Positions 28,502 to 38,601 of a stretch of DNA of 64,000 nucleotides are shown here, in pieces. Source of the stretch: Microbacterium maritypicum (GTDB lineage: Bacteria > Actinomycetota > Actinomycetes > Actinomycetales > Microbacteriaceae); contig NZ_CP168030.1 of NCBI RefSeq assembly GCF_041529975.1, positions 1,612,001 through 1,676,000 on the forward strand. Direction: 5' to 3'. The notes under the pieces were generated by a model that did no database searches, was not told the origin of the DNA, and saw nothing but the letters and a program-made list of their open reading frames with translations. The first letter of the stretch is position 1, and each line of letters starts with the position of its first letter. Made by a program: the position numbers and the translations under genes.

Positions 28502-29761
28502 ATGGTGCAGCGCCAGCTTCCCAACCCCGTCGAACTGCTCGATCTCATGAAGTTCAAGAAGCCCGAGCTCGACGGCCGCAAGCGCCGCCTCGACGCCGCG
28601 CTGACCATCGACGATCTGCGTCTGATCGCCAAGCGGCGCACTCCCAAGGCCGCGTTCGACTACACGGACGGTGCGGCCGAGGGTGAGCTCTCCCTCACCC
28701 GAGCGCGTCAGGCTTTCCAGGACGTCGAGTTCCACCCCGGCATCCTGCGTCCGGCACCCGATGTCGACACGAGCACCGAGATCCTCGGAGGTCCGTCGGC
28801 CCTGCCGTTCGGCATCGCGCCCACCGGGTTCACCCGCCTGATGCAGACCGAGGGCGAGGTCGCCGGAGCCGGTGCGGCGGCTGCCGCCGGCATCCCGTTC
28901 ACGCTCTCCACTCTCGGCACCACGTCGATCGAGGGCGTGAAGGCTGCGAACCCGGACGGGCGCAACTGGTTCCAGCTGTATGTGATGCGCGATCGCGAGA
29001 TCTCCTACGAGCTCACCCGACGCGCGGCCGCGGCCGGCTTCGACACCCTGCAGTTCACCGTGGACACCCCCGTCGCCGGTGCTCGTCTGCGCGACAAGCG
29101 CAACGGCTTCAGCATCCCGCCGCAGCTGACGCTCGGCACGATCATCAACGCGATCCCGCGTCCCTGGTGGTGGTTCGATTTCCTCACGACGCCCAAGCTG
29201 GAGTTCGCGTCGCTGAGCACCACCGGCGGCACAGTCGGCGAGCTGTTGGATGCGGCGATGGATCCGACGATCAGCTACGACGACCTCGCCGTCATCCGCG
29301 ACATCTGGCCCGGCAAGATCGTGATCAAGGGCGTGCAGAACGTCGAGGACTCCGTGCGTCTGCGTGATGCGGGCGTCGACGGCATCGTCCTGTCGAACCA
29401 CGGTGGGCGCCAACTCGACCGCGCGCCCATCCCGTTCCACCTGCTGCCCGAGGTACGGCGGGCTGTCGGCGACGACTTCACCGTCATGATCGACACCGGG
29501 ATCATGAACGGCGCCGACATCGTCGCCGCGGTCGCTCTCGGCGCCGACTTCACGCTCATCGGTCGCGCGTATCTCTACGGGCTCATGGCCGGTGGGCGCC
29601 AGGGCGTCGACCGCACGATCGCCATCCTGCGCAGCGAGATCGAACGCACGATGCGGCTGCTGGGCGTCTCTTCGCTGGCCGAGCTCGAGCCGGGTCATGT
29701 CACCCAGCTCACCCGTCTGGTGCCGGTCGCCCGCGCGAACGCCGAGGCGCGCACGCGCTGA
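28502..29761 (+). CDS. lldD: FMN-dependent L-lactate dehydrogenase
   Basis: This 419-residue alpha-hydroxy acid dehydrogenase has a TIM barrel with FMN-contact motifs [12 protein letters not shown] and [12 protein letters not shown]. The catalytic His is in [12 protein letters not shown], and the phosphate-binding region is [19 protein letters not shown]. It oxidises L-lactate to pyruvate and passes electrons to quinone. ATG 28502 was chosen over an upstream in-frame start at 28391 because the latter lies inside the regulator gene. Confidence 0.92.
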   Translation: MVQRQLPNPVELLDLMKFKKPELDGRKRRLDAALTIDDLRLIAKRRTPKAAFDYTDGAAEGELSLTRARQAFQDVEFHPGILRPAPDVDTSTEILGGPSALPFGIAPTGFTRLMQTEGEVAGAGAAAAAGIPFTLSTLGTTSIEGVKAANPDGRNWFQLYVMRDREISYELTRRAAAAGFDTLQFTVDTPVAGARLRDKRNGFSIPPQLTLGTIINAIPRPWWWFDFLTTPKLEFASLSTTGGTVGELLDAAMDPTISYDDLAVIRDIWPGKIVIKGVQNVEDSVRLRDAGVDGIVLSNHGGRQLDRAPIPFHLLPEVRRAVGDDFTVMIDTGIMNGADIVAAVALGADFTLIGRAYLYGLMAGGRQGVDRTIAILRSEIERTMRLLGVSSLAELEPGHVTQLTRLVPVARANAEARTR

Positions 29762-29791
29762 TCGCGGCGGCCGCGCGGTGGCCTCTCCGTC

Positions 29792-30634
29792 TCAGGACTG
29801 CGGGGCCACGGCGCGCGCACGCGGCGGCCACGGGATGAGCATCGAGGTCGAGCGCTTGTACTCCGCGTAGGCCGGGTACTTGGATGCGGTGATCGACTCC
29901 GTGAAGATGGTCGACCCGATGAACAGCACCGTCAGCAGGGCGGGACCGACGATGGTCGGGTTGAGCGCCCCGCCGACGAAGCCCGCACCGCCGGCGACCG
30001 CAGCCGTCGCCCCGAGCGCGTAGAACGCCCACCACTGCGCCTGCTCGAAGAAGAAGTTCGGGTGGCGGCTGAAGCGGAACAGCCCGGTCGTCAGGAACCC
30101 CGGGGCGAGCGTGCCCCCTGCCTCCTTCTTGCGCTGGTGGAAGCGCCACTGCTGCTGATCGGCCACGGTCTCGCCGAGGAGGAACCCGAGGAACGCAGCG
30201 ACGAACAGTGCATCCCACCCGGTGAGGGCTGCGGGATGCTCGGCCGCGACCAGCGCGGGCAGCGTGATGAGCACGAGCAGCGTCATCTGGTAGCCGATGA
30301 TGAACAGCACGTTGAAGACCTGGAACTGCCACGGGCGCATGCGCCCGCGCAGGATCGCCCACCGGTAGTCCTCCACGCCCGTGTAGCCGCCCTTGCGCGC
30401 GAAGTTGAAGGTCAAGCGTGCGCCCCAGGCGGTCGCGAGCACCCCCATGAGTACGACACGCACGGAGCCGTCGCTGTTAGCGAAGGCGCCGGCCACGAAG
30501 ATCCACACGTAGACCACGGGAACGATCGACCATGCCCGGTCGACCCACGAGGTGTCGCGTGTGATCAGGGAGAGGATCCAGCACACGGCGCTGGCGACCG
30601 CGGCGGTGATGACGACGATCAGCAGGGCATCCAT
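29792..30634 (-). CDS. DUF1295 (steroid reductase-like) membrane protein
   Basis: This 280-residue protein has about seven predicted membrane spans. The C-terminal region shows the DUF1295/isoprenylcysteine-methyltransferase-like motif GLFRFSRHPNFFFEQAQWW and a YAEYKRSTSMLIPW ending. Such proteins resemble NADPH-dependent 5-alpha-reductases or lipid methyltransferases; the substrate is unknown. It converges with lldD, with a 30-bp gap between the stops. Confidence 0.8.
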   Translation of the reverse strand: MDALLIVVITAAVASAVCWILSLITRDTSWVDRAWSIVPVVYVWIFVAGAFANSDGSVRVVLMGVLATAWGARLTFNFARKGGYTGVEDYRWAILRGRMRPWQFQVFNVLFIIGYQMTLLVLITLPALVAAEHPAALTGWDALFVAAFLGFLLGETVADQQQWRFHQRKKEAGGTLAPGFLTTGLFRFSRHPNFFFEQAQWWAFYALGATAAVAGGAGFVGGALNPTIVGPALLTVLFIGSTIFTESITASKYPAYAEYKRSTSMLIPWPPRARAVAPQS

Positions 30635-30686
30635 GACGCCATGTTAGGACCAGGGGGCGGCAGAACGTCGCAGGACGCCCCCGAGG

Positions 30687-31442
30687 TCAGAGCGTCCGCA
30701 GGAGGCCGTCGAGCTTGTCCGCAGTGTCTTCCCAGCCGTCGACGGCCACGGACGGCACTCCGATGGCCAGGACCGGGTAGTCGTTCCCGCCCTCGTCGAG
30801 TCGGTCGCCGTAGAACAGCATCTCGGTGAGAGGGATGCCGGTGTGCTCGGCGAGCTGCCGCATCCCGAAGGCCTTGTCGATGCCGGCCTGGGTGATGTCG
30901 ATGGATGTCGATCCGCCGGAGCGGACCTCGAGTCCGGGAAGGCGGGCGGCGACGGCGGCACGAAGAGCCGCGCGCTTGGTCCCCGTGGGATCCCAGTCGT
31001 GCTTCGCCTCGCGCGGCGCGCGCTGCCCCAGTGCGGAGAAAGTGATCTGCGAGCCGCGGTCCTCGAGGATCTCGCCCCAGGGTTCGGCCTCCCACAGCCC
31101 CAGGTGCTCGGCCTCTTCGCGCAGCGCCGTCAACGCGGACTGCTTGTCCTCGTCGCTGAGGTCGTGCGCATACACCGGTGTGAAGTCGGTCCCGTCGTGG
31201 CGGAGGTAGCGCGTACCGCACGTCGGCAGCAGGTGCAGGCGGGCGAGGTCGGCGGCATCCGCATCGCCCAGGCGCGAGAGCACCTGACTGCGGAACTGCG
31301 CCTCGTTGCCGCCGGAGATGATGGCAACGTCGACCGAACGCAGCAGGCTGCGCAGCAGCGCGGCGATGCGCGGGTCGATCAGCCCCTTGGAAGGGGCGAG
31401 CGTGTCATCGAGATCGAAGGCGACGAGTGTGGGCGCGGTCAT
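30687..31442 (-). CDS. HAD-IIB hydrolase, phosphomannomutase-like
   Basis: This 251-residue protein has HAD motif I VAFDLDDTLAPS, motif II IISGGN and motif IV LFYGDRLDEGGNDYPV. The GGND motif and the IIB cap resemble eukaryotic-type phosphomannomutases. The true activity could be mutase or sugar phosphatase. It overlaps the VanZ-like gene upstream by 4 bp, forming a small minus-strand operon. Confidence 0.75.
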   Translation of the reverse strand: MTAPTLVAFDLDDTLAPSKGLIDPRIAALLRSLLRSVDVAIISGGNEAQFRSQVLSRLGDADAADLARLHLLPTCGTRYLRHDGTDFTPVYAHDLSDEDKQSALTALREEAEHLGLWEAEPWGEILEDRGSQITFSALGQRAPREAKHDWDPTGTKRAALRAAVAARLPGLEVRSGGSTSIDITQAGIDKAFGMRQLAEHTGIPLTEMLFYGDRLDEGGNDYPVLAIGVPSVAVDGWEDTADKLDGLLRTL

Positions 31443-31915
31443 GATGTCTCCAGCCTAGAAGGTGGCCGCTGGGAGGGTCGTGAAGCAAGCAGCAGTGTGC
31501 AGAGGATGGCGAACACGACGCCGACGAGCGCGCCGGTCGAGTTCGCCACGATGTCGGTGACGGTGGCGGCGCGATGGGGGAGGGCCACACGCTGCGCGGT
31601 CTCGATCCCGAGCGACAACAGCGGCCCGACCAGCAGGGCGAGCGGCCACACCCGGCGGGGGAGCAGGACGAAGGCGAGGATGCCGACGGGAACGAACACC
31701 AGGATGTTCGCGATGATCTCGAGTCGGGTGAAGTCGAGGGATTCCCATCCGAGGCGGTGCGCCGTGCCGAGGACCAGGTCGAGCAGGTTGGGCATCGCCC
31801 GTTCGATCCGCGACGGTGTCAGGGTCAGAGCCGCGAGGCCCAGGAGGAACGGGATGCCGAGCGCGAGGGCCCACAGACGGGTGAACCGGCGCGGTGGTGG
31901 AAGCAGCGACCCCAT
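31439..31915 (-). CDS. VanZ-like membrane protein
   Basis: This 158-residue protein has four to five membrane spans and the VanZ-like pattern: EIIANILVFVPVGILAF, LGIETAQ and DIVANSTGALVG. ATG 31915 was chosen because longer in-frame starts run into the terminator and tRNA-Pro. VanZ-like proteins are linked to glycopeptide tolerance and envelope physiology, but the molecular role is unknown. Confidence 0.8.
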   Translation of the reverse strand: MGSLLPPPRRFTRLWALALGIPFLLGLAALTLTPSRIERAMPNLLDLVLGTAHRLGWESLDFTRLEIIANILVFVPVGILAFVLLPRRVWPLALLVGPLLSLGIETAQRVALPHRAATVTDIVANSTGALVGVVFAILCTLLLASRPSQRPPSRLETS

Positions 31916-31950
31916 GCGTTCCCTTCCCCTTCGTGCACGTGCCCGATACA

Positions 31951-31982
31951 GAGAAGGCCGCCCCGGTGGGGGCGGCCTTCTC
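31951..31982 (-). terminator. Terminator after tRNA-Pro
   Basis: A perfect 14-bp stem (GAGAAGGCCGCCCC and its complement) with a 4-base loop lies 10 bp beyond the 3' end of the minus-strand tRNA-Pro. It separates the tRNA from the VanZ-like gene. Confidence 0.85.
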
Positions 31983-31988
31983 TTGTCA

Positions 31989-32066
<78 letters not shown>

Positions 32067-32122
32067 TTTGCAACCCTCCGAGTCTACAGGGAAATGCTCC
32101 GTGCGCCGAATCGAGCCGGCGA

Positions 32123-33058
32123 TCAGTCCCGCGCGGTGAGCGTGAGCAGCGTGGCCTCGGGGCGGCAGGCGAAGCGGACCGGTGCGTAGATCGAGTGTCC
32201 GCACCCGGCGCTGACATTGAGCGGCACCGTGCGGCCCTCGTGCGTCCACGTGCTCAGTCCCTTGGCCTGCTTGAGGGGGATGTCGCAGTTGGCCACGAGG
32301 GCACCGTAGCCGGGGAGGCACACCTGGCCGCCGTGGGTGTGGCCACCGAGGATCGCGTCGGCGCCGAGGCCGATGAAGCCGTTGAGCACGCGCTGGTAGG
32401 GCGCGTGGGTGACGCCCAGCATCGGTATGCCGGCGTCACGCGGACCGAGCGCGCCGATGGCGTCCGGCAGCACGTCGAGGCGGTCCCAGTCGCGGTGGGC
32501 GTCGTTGACGCCGAAGAGGTCGACCGCTGTGCCGGCGAGGGTGAGTCGCGCGGCGGCGTTGTTCAGGTCGGTCCATCCGAGCTCGTCCGTGAAGTACCGG
32601 TCCATCGCCGCGGTGTCGAGGTGCTCCGGCTCGGGCTGCTTCTTGGACGGACCGAGGAAGTAGCGCAGAGGATTGCGCGGAGACGGCGCGGTCACATCGT
32701 TCGACCCGTGCACGAACACTCCAGGGATGCCCGCGAGCGGGTCGAACGCGCGGCGGATGCCTTCCAAGCCGTTCGCGTGCCCGAGGTTGTCGCCGGTGTT
32801 GACGACGAGGTCCGGCTTCAGCTCGGCGAGCGAGGCCAGCCAGTCCTGCTTGCGGTGCTGCCAGGGCGCCATGTGCGCGTCCGACACGTGCAGGATGCGC
32901 AAGGGGGCCGAACCGGGAGGGAGCGCGGATGCCGTCGCCTCGCGCACCGTGAACAGGTAGCGCTCGATGCCGATGCCCCAGACTGCTGCGGCGGCACCGA
33001 CGGCCCCCACCGCGCCGAGCGCGATGAGGGCCGGGTGCGCAGCGCCGCGAGCGGTCAC
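32123..33058 (-). CDS. Metallophosphoesterase
   Basis: This 311-residue protein has an N-terminal signal-anchor-like hydrophobic stretch (residues about 10-28). The calcineurin-like metal-binding motifs are all visible: [23 protein letters not shown] and [12 protein letters not shown]. It is predicted to sit at the membrane with its active site outside or inside, depending on the anchor. GTG 33058 overlaps the penicillin-binding protein stop by 4 bp. The same PBP-phosphoesterase pair occurs in mycobacteria (ponA2 region). Confidence 0.85.
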   Translation of the reverse strand: MTARGAAHPALIALGAVGAVGAAAAVWGIGIERYLFTVREATASALPPGSAPLRILHVSDAHMAPWQHRKQDWLASLAELKPDLVVNTGDNLGHANGLEGIRRAFDPLAGIPGVFVHGSNDVTAPSPRNPLRYFLGPSKKQPEPEHLDTAAMDRYFTDELGWTDLNNAAARLTLAGTAVDLFGVNDAHRDWDRLDVLPDAIGALGPRDAGIPMLGVTHAPYQRVLNGFIGLGADAILGGHTHGGQVCLPGYGALVANCDIPLKQAKGLSTWTHEGRTVPLNVSAGCGHSIYAPVRFACRPEATLLTLTARD

Positions 33059-35616
33059 TTGCACGTCACGGTGACGGGAGTGGACTTGCTGGTCGCCGTG
33101 CCGGGCGCCGGGTCCGTCGAGGACACGACCGCGGTCGGCGGGTTGCACGAGTTATCCCTCTCGGTCGTCGTGAAGCCGGCAGCGTTCAGCGCCGTCATCG
33201 CGTCAGCTGGCGACATACCTACGAGGTTGGCGGGAACCGTGGTGCCCTGGCCGTTGCTGGGGGAGATCGTGATGGTCGACCCGCCCGCGGTCTGCCCGGA
33301 GGGGTCCTGTGCGACGACGATGTTCGTCGGCTTGTCGCTGTCGACGGCGGCACCGACGGCCACGCCGAAGCCCTTGCTCTTGAGAGTCGACTCGGCTTCT
33401 TCCATCGTCATGCCGACGACGTTCGGGACCTCCGCCATCACCCGACGGGTCAGGTTGCCGTACTCACGCGGGAAGTCACCTCCCTCGTACACCTCGTTGG
33501 CGGCGGCCTGCGCGGCCTTGGCCAACGGATAGCGCATCTCGTTGAGCCGGTAACCAGCGGGGGTCCGCTTCTGGTAGATGTCCGACTGCCCCTTCCAGCG
33601 GCCGGCCCAGACCGCTGTGGTGACCTTGGTGCTGGACTCGATCATCATGGTCGACCAGCGGTCGTGCGTCCCGGTCTTGCCGATCAACGGCGTGCCGTCG
33701 TACGGGTTCGCTTCGCGGCCGGTGCCGCCTGCCATCACGCCCTGGAGCGCGTAAGCAGCCGTCGCCGCGACCTCGGGAGAGATCACGCCGTCGGTGCACG
33801 AGGCCGCCGGGAGTTCGCGGTCCTTGCCATCGGGGCCGACCACGCGGTCGATCGCGCGCGGGGTGCAGTACTTGCCGCCGCTCGCGACCGTGGCATAGGC
33901 GTTCGCCATCGCGATGGGGGAGATGTTCTTCGGGCCGAGCACGTCGTACGGCACGTTCTCTTCGGTGACCTTCTTGCCGCTGGCGAGCGTGACGCCCATG
34001 CGATCGGCGACCTTGTTGATGTCGCAGATGTCGAGCTTCGAGGCCATCGCGAAGTAGCCGCTGTTCAGCGACTGCCGCGTGAAGTCCATGACGCTCGCGT
34101 TGTACCCGCCACCGCCGCCGAAGTTGCCGATCTCCTTGGTGTTCGTGCTCTGCGGGCTCTCGCAGACGGGGATCTTCAAGTTCGTCTGCACGCGACCGTT
34201 CAGCACCTCGTTGACGGAGTGCCCCTTCTCGAGCCAGTCGATCAGCGTGAAGAGCTTGTACACCGAGCCGACCTGGAAGCCGCCGGAGTTGCCGTGCTTC
34301 TGGTCGCCGGCGAAGACGAGCGAGGTCTTCCCGAGATCATCGGTGGTGGTCTCGTCGAACCGCGTGTTCTGCGTGATCGACAGGATGCGACCGGTGCCGA
34401 CCTCGATCGAGACGCCGGCAGCGCCAAAGTAGTCGTTGTCGTAGTTGGCCGGAACGATCTCGCTCATCGTCTGTGCCGCCGGGTTCTGAATGCGGTAGTC
34501 CAGCGAGGTGTAGATCTTCAGGCCGCCGCGACGGAGCAGATCGGCGCGCTCCTGGGGAGTCTTGCCGAAGGCTTCGTCGTCGAGCACGATCGACCGCACG
34601 TACTGGCAGAAGTAGGCGTTGAGGCCGGCCGCCGCGCAGCCCTGCGTGGGCTGCTTCAGCGTCGGCGTGATCTCGGAGGCATCCGCTTCGTCGTACTGCG
34701 CCTGGGTGATCTTGCCGTCGGCGAGCATGCGGCCCAGCACGTAGTGGCGACGGTCCTTCGTGAGCGAGTAGCCGCTGTCGGCGGTGTTCAGCGCCTCACC
34801 GGCCTCGTTCGTCGTGGTGCCCTGCGGCATGTCGATGCGGTACGTGTTGGGGTTCTGCACGATGCCGGCCAAGGTCGCCGCCTGTGCGACCGTGAGCTTC
34901 GCGGCGCTCGTGCTGAAGTAGTACTTCGATGCGGCTTCGATGCCGTACACCGTGCCGCCGAAGTTCGCGATGTTCAGGTATCCGAGCAGGATGTCGTTCT
35001 TGGAGAAGTCCTTCTCGACCTGGATCGCGTAGCGCATCTCCTGCAGCTTGCGTTCGATGCCCTCGTTGCCGCTGGCGTTGGTCGCGTCTTCGAAGCACTT
35101 GCGCAGGTCGTCCGTGTAGGTCTCGGAGGCGCGGTCGACGTCTTGCTCGCACTCCTGGATCAGCACGTTCTTCACGTACTGCTGGCTGATCGTGGAAGCG
35201 CCTCGGCTGGAGGTGCCGCGCACGTTGTCGACGAGCGCCTTCACCGTCGCACCGAGGTTGACGCCGCCGTGGCTGTAGAAGCTCTTGTCCTCACTGGAGA
35301 GGATGGCGTCGTACAGCACGGGGGCCACCTGCTCGTACGTGACCGGGATGCGGTTCTGCTCGTAGAAAGAGGCCAGCTCGACCGGCTTGCCGTCGGGGTC
35401 CGTGGCGTAGATCGTCGACTGCTCCATCGGCGTACCCGGGTTGAGGTTCTCGGGGAGCTGGTCGAAGAGAGTCAGTGCCTGGGCGCCGGCGAGACCGGTC
35501 ATGGTGAGGACGGGCGTGACGCTGGCAGCGACCAGGAGGCCGGCGACGGCGCTCAAGCCGACGAGCCCGACGAGACCGCCGAGCACGCCTCTCACCGTGC
35601 GATTCTTTTGGGGCAT
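33055..35616 (-). CDS. Class A penicillin-binding protein with PASTA domains
   Basis: This 853-residue bifunctional peptidoglycan synthase has a short cytoplasmic N-terminus and one membrane span (about 10-40). The GT51 glycosyltransferase domain has catalytic Glu in SSEDKSFYSHGG and the STISQQYVKN motif. The transpeptidase domain has the Ser-x-x-Lys motif in GSVYKLFT, an S-x-N motif in SLNSGYF and KTG in IGKTGTHD. Two C-terminal PASTA repeats follow (from about residue 720). The second PASTA repeat has two Cys residues that could form a disulfide. It corresponds to the PonA2 type of actinobacteria. Confidence 0.93.
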   Translation of the reverse strand: MPQKNRTVRGVLGGLVGLVGLSAVAGLLVAASVTPVLTMTGLAGAQALTLFDQLPENLNPGTPMEQSTIYATDPDGKPVELASFYEQNRIPVTYEQVAPVLYDAILSSEDKSFYSHGGVNLGATVKALVDNVRGTSSRGASTISQQYVKNVLIQECEQDVDRASETYTDDLRKCFEDATNASGNEGIERKLQEMRYAIQVEKDFSKNDILLGYLNIANFGGTVYGIEAASKYYFSTSAAKLTVAQAATLAGIVQNPNTYRIDMPQGTTTNEAGEALNTADSGYSLTKDRRHYVLGRMLADGKITQAQYDEADASEITPTLKQPTQGCAAAGLNAYFCQYVRSIVLDDEAFGKTPQERADLLRRGGLKIYTSLDYRIQNPAAQTMSEIVPANYDNDYFGAAGVSIEVGTGRILSITQNTRFDETTTDDLGKTSLVFAGDQKHGNSGGFQVGSVYKLFTLIDWLEKGHSVNEVLNGRVQTNLKIPVCESPQSTNTKEIGNFGGGGGYNASVMDFTRQSLNSGYFAMASKLDICDINKVADRMGVTLASGKKVTEENVPYDVLGPKNISPIAMANAYATVASGGKYCTPRAIDRVVGPDGKDRELPAASCTDGVISPEVAATAAYALQGVMAGGTGREANPYDGTPLIGKTGTHDRWSTMMIESSTKVTTAVWAGRWKGQSDIYQKRTPAGYRLNEMRYPLAKAAQAAANEVYEGGDFPREYGNLTRRVMAEVPNVVGMTMEEAESTLKSKGFGVAVGAAVDSDKPTNIVVAQDPSGQTAGGSTITISPSNGQGTTVPANLVGMSPADAMTALNAAGFTTTERDNSCNPPTAVVSSTDPAPGTATSKSTPVTVTCK

Positions 35617-35704
35617 ACGCTTGATCGTAGGGGAGTTCCCTGAATACCACCTTTGACGAGCCGGCCCGCAATCACGGTGTCGCGCCCCGATCGACAGGAG
35701 TGCC

Positions 35705-35929
35705 ATGACCACGTGGGAGTACCTCACCACGCCGCTGCTGATCCACAACACGGCAGCCATCCTCAACAACTGGGGCAAGCAGGGCTGGGAGCTCGTGCAG
35801 GTCGTGCAGGGTCCCGAAGGCGGTCTCGTCGCCTACCTGAAGCGTCCGGTGAACGCGGATGCCTCCGCCAACGCCGGCCTCGCCGCGGCGGAGCAGGCCG
35901 CCCGTCAGTTCGAGGGAGGCCAGGCATGA
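35705..35929 (+). CDS. DUF4177 small protein
   Basis: This 74-residue protein begins WEYLTTPLL after Met-Thr-Thr and contains NNWGKQGWELVQVVQGPEG, the DUF4177 signature. A good GACAGGAG ribosome binding site precedes it. It overlaps the RidA gene by 4 bp. The same pair lies near ponA2 in mycobacteria. The function is unknown. Confidence 0.8.
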   Translation: MTTWEYLTTPLLIHNTAAILNNWGKQGWELVQVVQGPEGGLVAYLKRPVNADASANAGLAAAEQAARQFEGGQA

Positions 35930-36384
35930 GCGTCGCCGCCCGCCTCGCCGAACTCGGCATCGAGCTGCCCGCGGTCGCCGCACCCGTCGCCGCCTACGTC
36001 CCGGCGGTCGTGCACGACGGTCTCGTCTACACCTCGGGCCAGCTCCCGTTCGTCTCCGGTGCGCTCCCTGCCGTCGGCAAGGTCGGCGCCGAGGTCTCGG
36101 TGGAAGACGCGAAGGCGTATGCGCGCACCTGTGCGTTGAACGCCCTTGCCGCGGCGGCGGATGCCGCGGGCGGCGTCGACCGCATCGGCGGAGTGCTCCG
36201 CGTGGGCGGCTTCGTCGCCTCCGCCGCAGACTTCACGGGGCAGCCGGGCGTCATCAACGGCGCCAGCGAGGTGCTCGGCGAGATCTTCGGCGACGCCGGG
36301 CGTCATGCGCGTGCGGCCGTGGGTGTGGCGGAGCTTCCCCTCGGCAGCCCGGTCGAGGTCGAAGTGACCTTCATCCTCGCCTGA
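35926..36384 (+). CDS. RidA-family (YjgF) protein
   Basis: This 152-residue protein is of the LpsP/RidA-like subgroup seen in actinobacteria: VHDGLVYTSGQLPFVSG, AYARTCALNALAAAADAAGGVDRI, and VGVAELPLGSPVEVEVTFIL with the usual C-terminal Glu. RidA proteins deaminate reactive enamine/imine intermediates; whether this subgroup does so is less certain. It ends in a strong terminator shared with acsA. Confidence 0.88.
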   Translation: MSVAARLAELGIELPAVAAPVAAYVPAVVHDGLVYTSGQLPFVSGALPAVGKVGAEVSVEDAKAYARTCALNALAAAADAAGGVDRIGGVLRVGGFVASAADFTGQPGVINGASEVLGEIFGDAGRHARAAVGVAELPLGSPVEVEVTFILA

Positions 36385-36417
36385 GCATTCGGCCATCCGG
36401 CACGTCCGTGCCGCGCA

Positions 36418-36458
36418 CGAAGAACGCGCCTCCCCGGATCGGGAAGGCGCGTTCTTCG
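36418..36458. terminator. Bidirectional terminator between ridA and acsA
   Basis: A perfect 14-bp inverted repeat (CGAAGAACGCGCCT and its complement) with a 13-base loop lies between the convergent stops of the RidA and acsA genes. It should end transcription from both sides. Confidence 0.85.
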
Positions 36459-36472
36459 TCTACGGGGGAGTC

Positions 36473-38440
36473 CTACTTGACCTGCGCCGAGATGATGCTC
36501 ATCACCGCGGTGTCGGCCAGCGTCGTCGTGTCCCCGACCTCGCGGCCTTCGGCGACGTCGCGCAGCAGGCGCCGCATGATCTTGCCGGAGCGGGTCTTCG
36601 GCAGCTCGCCCACGATGTATACGTCGCGCGGACGGGCGATCGCCCCGATCTGCTCTCCGACCCACAGGCGCAGCAGCTGGGCGAGGCCCGCGGGCTCGTG
36701 CTCGGCGAGGTAGCTCTCCTTGATGATGACGAAGGCCACGACCGCCTGTCCGGTCGTCTCGTCCGATGCGCCGACCACGGCGGCTTCAGCCGTCGCCTCG
36801 TGCGCGACCAGCGACGACTCGATCTCGGCGGTGGAGAGACGGTGTCCCGAGACGTTCATGACGTCGTCGACGCGGCCGAGCAGCCACAGGTCGCCGTCCT
36901 CGTCGAGTCGGGCTCCATCACCCGCGAAGTAGTAACCCTGGTCCTCGAACTTCTCCCAGTACGTCTCGCGGTAGCGCTCCGGGTCGCCCCAGATGCCGCG
37001 CAGCATGCTCGGCCAGGGCTCGGTGATCACGAGGAGTCCGCCGTTGCCGTTGCCGACCTCGACACCCTGCTCGTCGACGACATCGATCGAGATCCCCGGA
37101 AGCGGAACCTGCGCGGATCCGGGCTTGGTCTCGGTGACGCCGGGGAGGGCCGAGACCATGATCGCTCCGGTCTCGGTCTGCCACCACGTGTCGACGATCG
37201 GCGTCTTGCCGGCGCCGATGACCTCGCGGTACCACATCCACGCCTCGGGGTTGATGGGCTCACCCACCGAACCGAGCAGTCGCAGCGACGACAGGTCGAA
37301 CTTCTTCGGCACGCTGCGGCCGATCTTCATGAACGAACGGATCGCCGTCGGCGCGGTGTAGAAGATCGAGACCTTGTACTTCTCGATGATCTCCCACCAG
37401 CGGCCGGGGTGTGGAGCGTCCGGCGTGCCTTCGTAGAGCACCTGGGTCGCGCCGTTCGCGAGCGGACCGTAGGTGACGTAGCTGTGTCCGGTGATCCATC
37501 CGATGTCGGCCGTGCACCAGAAGACGTCGGTCTCCGGATGCAGGTCGAACACGTACTTGTGCGAGTACGCGACCTGGGTGAGGTAACCGCCCGAGGTGTG
37601 CAGGATGCCCTTGGGCTTCCCGGTGGTGCCCGACGTGTAGAGGATGAACAGCGGGTTCTCCGCGGGGAAGGCCTGGGCCGTGTGCTCGGCGGACGCCGCG
37701 GGAACCACGTCGTGCCACCACAGGTCGCGTCCCTCGACCCAGTCCACCTCGTTCTCGCCGCGCCGGACGACCAGGACGTGCTCGACGGTCTGCTGCTCGC
37801 CCTCGCCACGGTCGGCGAGCGCCTGATCCACCGCCGGCTTCAAAGCGGACACCCGGCCCTTGCGGTAGCCGCCGTCAGCGGTGATGACGAGCTTCGCTCC
37901 GGCGTCGTCGATGCGTGAGCGGAGGCTGTCGGCGCTGAATCCGCCGAACACCACGGAGTGGATCGCACCGACGCGGGCGACGGCGAGCATCGAGGCGATC
38001 GCCTCGGGGATCATGGGCAGATAGATCGCGACGCGGTCGCCCTGGCCGATGCCGAGCCCTTCGAGGACGTTGGCGACCCGCTTGACCTCTGCGGTCAGCT
38101 CGGCGTAAGTGATGCGTCGGGAATCCCCGGGCTCACCCTCCCAGTGCAGAGCGACCCGGTCGCCATTGCCCTCTTCGACGTGCCGGTCGAGGCAGTTGTA
38201 CGCCACGTTCAGCTCGCCGTCGTCGAACCACTTCGCGAACGGCGGGTTCGTCCAGTCGAGAACCTGCGTGAACGGCTTGTGCCAGTGCACCAGGTCGCGG
38301 GACTGCTCGCCCCAGAACGCCTCGCGATCGGCAGCGGCGCGCTCGTAGAGTTCGGGCGATGAGATGGTCTGGGCGACGAATTCCTCCGACGGTGCGAACC
38401 GCCGGGTCTCGTCGAGAAGGTGGTCGATCTGGCTGCTCAT
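36473..38440 (-). CDS. acsA: Acetyl-CoA synthetase
   Basis: This 655-residue adenylate-forming enzyme has the core motif YTSGTTGKPKGILHTSGG, the acetate-pocket segment DTWWQTETG and the hinge region GRVDDVMNVSGHRL. The C-terminal catalytic Lys is in PKTRSGKIMRRLLR, the site usually acetylated for regulation. It activates acetate at high affinity, complementing the low-affinity pta-ackA pair 20 kb upstream. It is divergent from the 6C RNA and Tad locus. Confidence 0.95.
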   Translation of the reverse strand: MSSQIDHLLDETRRFAPSEEFVAQTISSPELYERAAADREAFWGEQSRDLVHWHKPFTQVLDWTNPPFAKWFDDGELNVAYNCLDRHVEEGNGDRVALHWEGEPGDSRRITYAELTAEVKRVANVLEGLGIGQGDRVAIYLPMIPEAIASMLAVARVGAIHSVVFGGFSADSLRSRIDDAGAKLVITADGGYRKGRVSALKPAVDQALADRGEGEQQTVEHVLVVRRGENEVDWVEGRDLWWHDVVPAASAEHTAQAFPAENPLFILYTSGTTGKPKGILHTSGGYLTQVAYSHKYVFDLHPETDVFWCTADIGWITGHSYVTYGPLANGATQVLYEGTPDAPHPGRWWEIIEKYKVSIFYTAPTAIRSFMKIGRSVPKKFDLSSLRLLGSVGEPINPEAWMWYREVIGAGKTPIVDTWWQTETGAIMVSALPGVTETKPGSAQVPLPGISIDVVDEQGVEVGNGNGGLLVITEPWPSMLRGIWGDPERYRETYWEKFEDQGYYFAGDGARLDEDGDLWLLGRVDDVMNVSGHRLSTAEIESSLVAHEATAEAAVVGASDETTGQAVVAFVIIKESYLAEHEPAGLAQLLRLWVGEQIGAIARPRDVYIVGELPKTRSGKIMRRLLRDVAEGREVGDTTTLADTAVMSIISAQVK

Positions 38441-38568
38441 CGGCAGGCGCTCCTTTGCGGCATTCGGGTCGTTCGAACCTGGCCGTGGGGGTGGACGGCG
38501 CGGTCAGGGTGAATCTATCCGCGGGGCCACACATCGCATACTGCCGAAAGTCGGTAGTCGCACCGGTT

Positions 38569-38596
38569 TTGTCAGGACGGTTGCCTTGCGTACACT
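38569..38596 (+). promoter_or_regulatory. Promoter of the 6C RNA
   Basis: TTGTCA (38569-38574) and TACACT (38591-38596) are separated by 16 bp, a good housekeeping-sigma promoter placed about 6 bp before the predicted start of the 6C RNA. Confidence 0.65.
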
Positions 38597-38601
38597 CGAC
38601 G

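Noticed and set aside
33664-35643. Plus-strand open frame of 659 codons opposite the penicillin-binding protein
   Set aside because: The opposite strand has clear GT51, transpeptidase and PASTA motifs; this frame has none.
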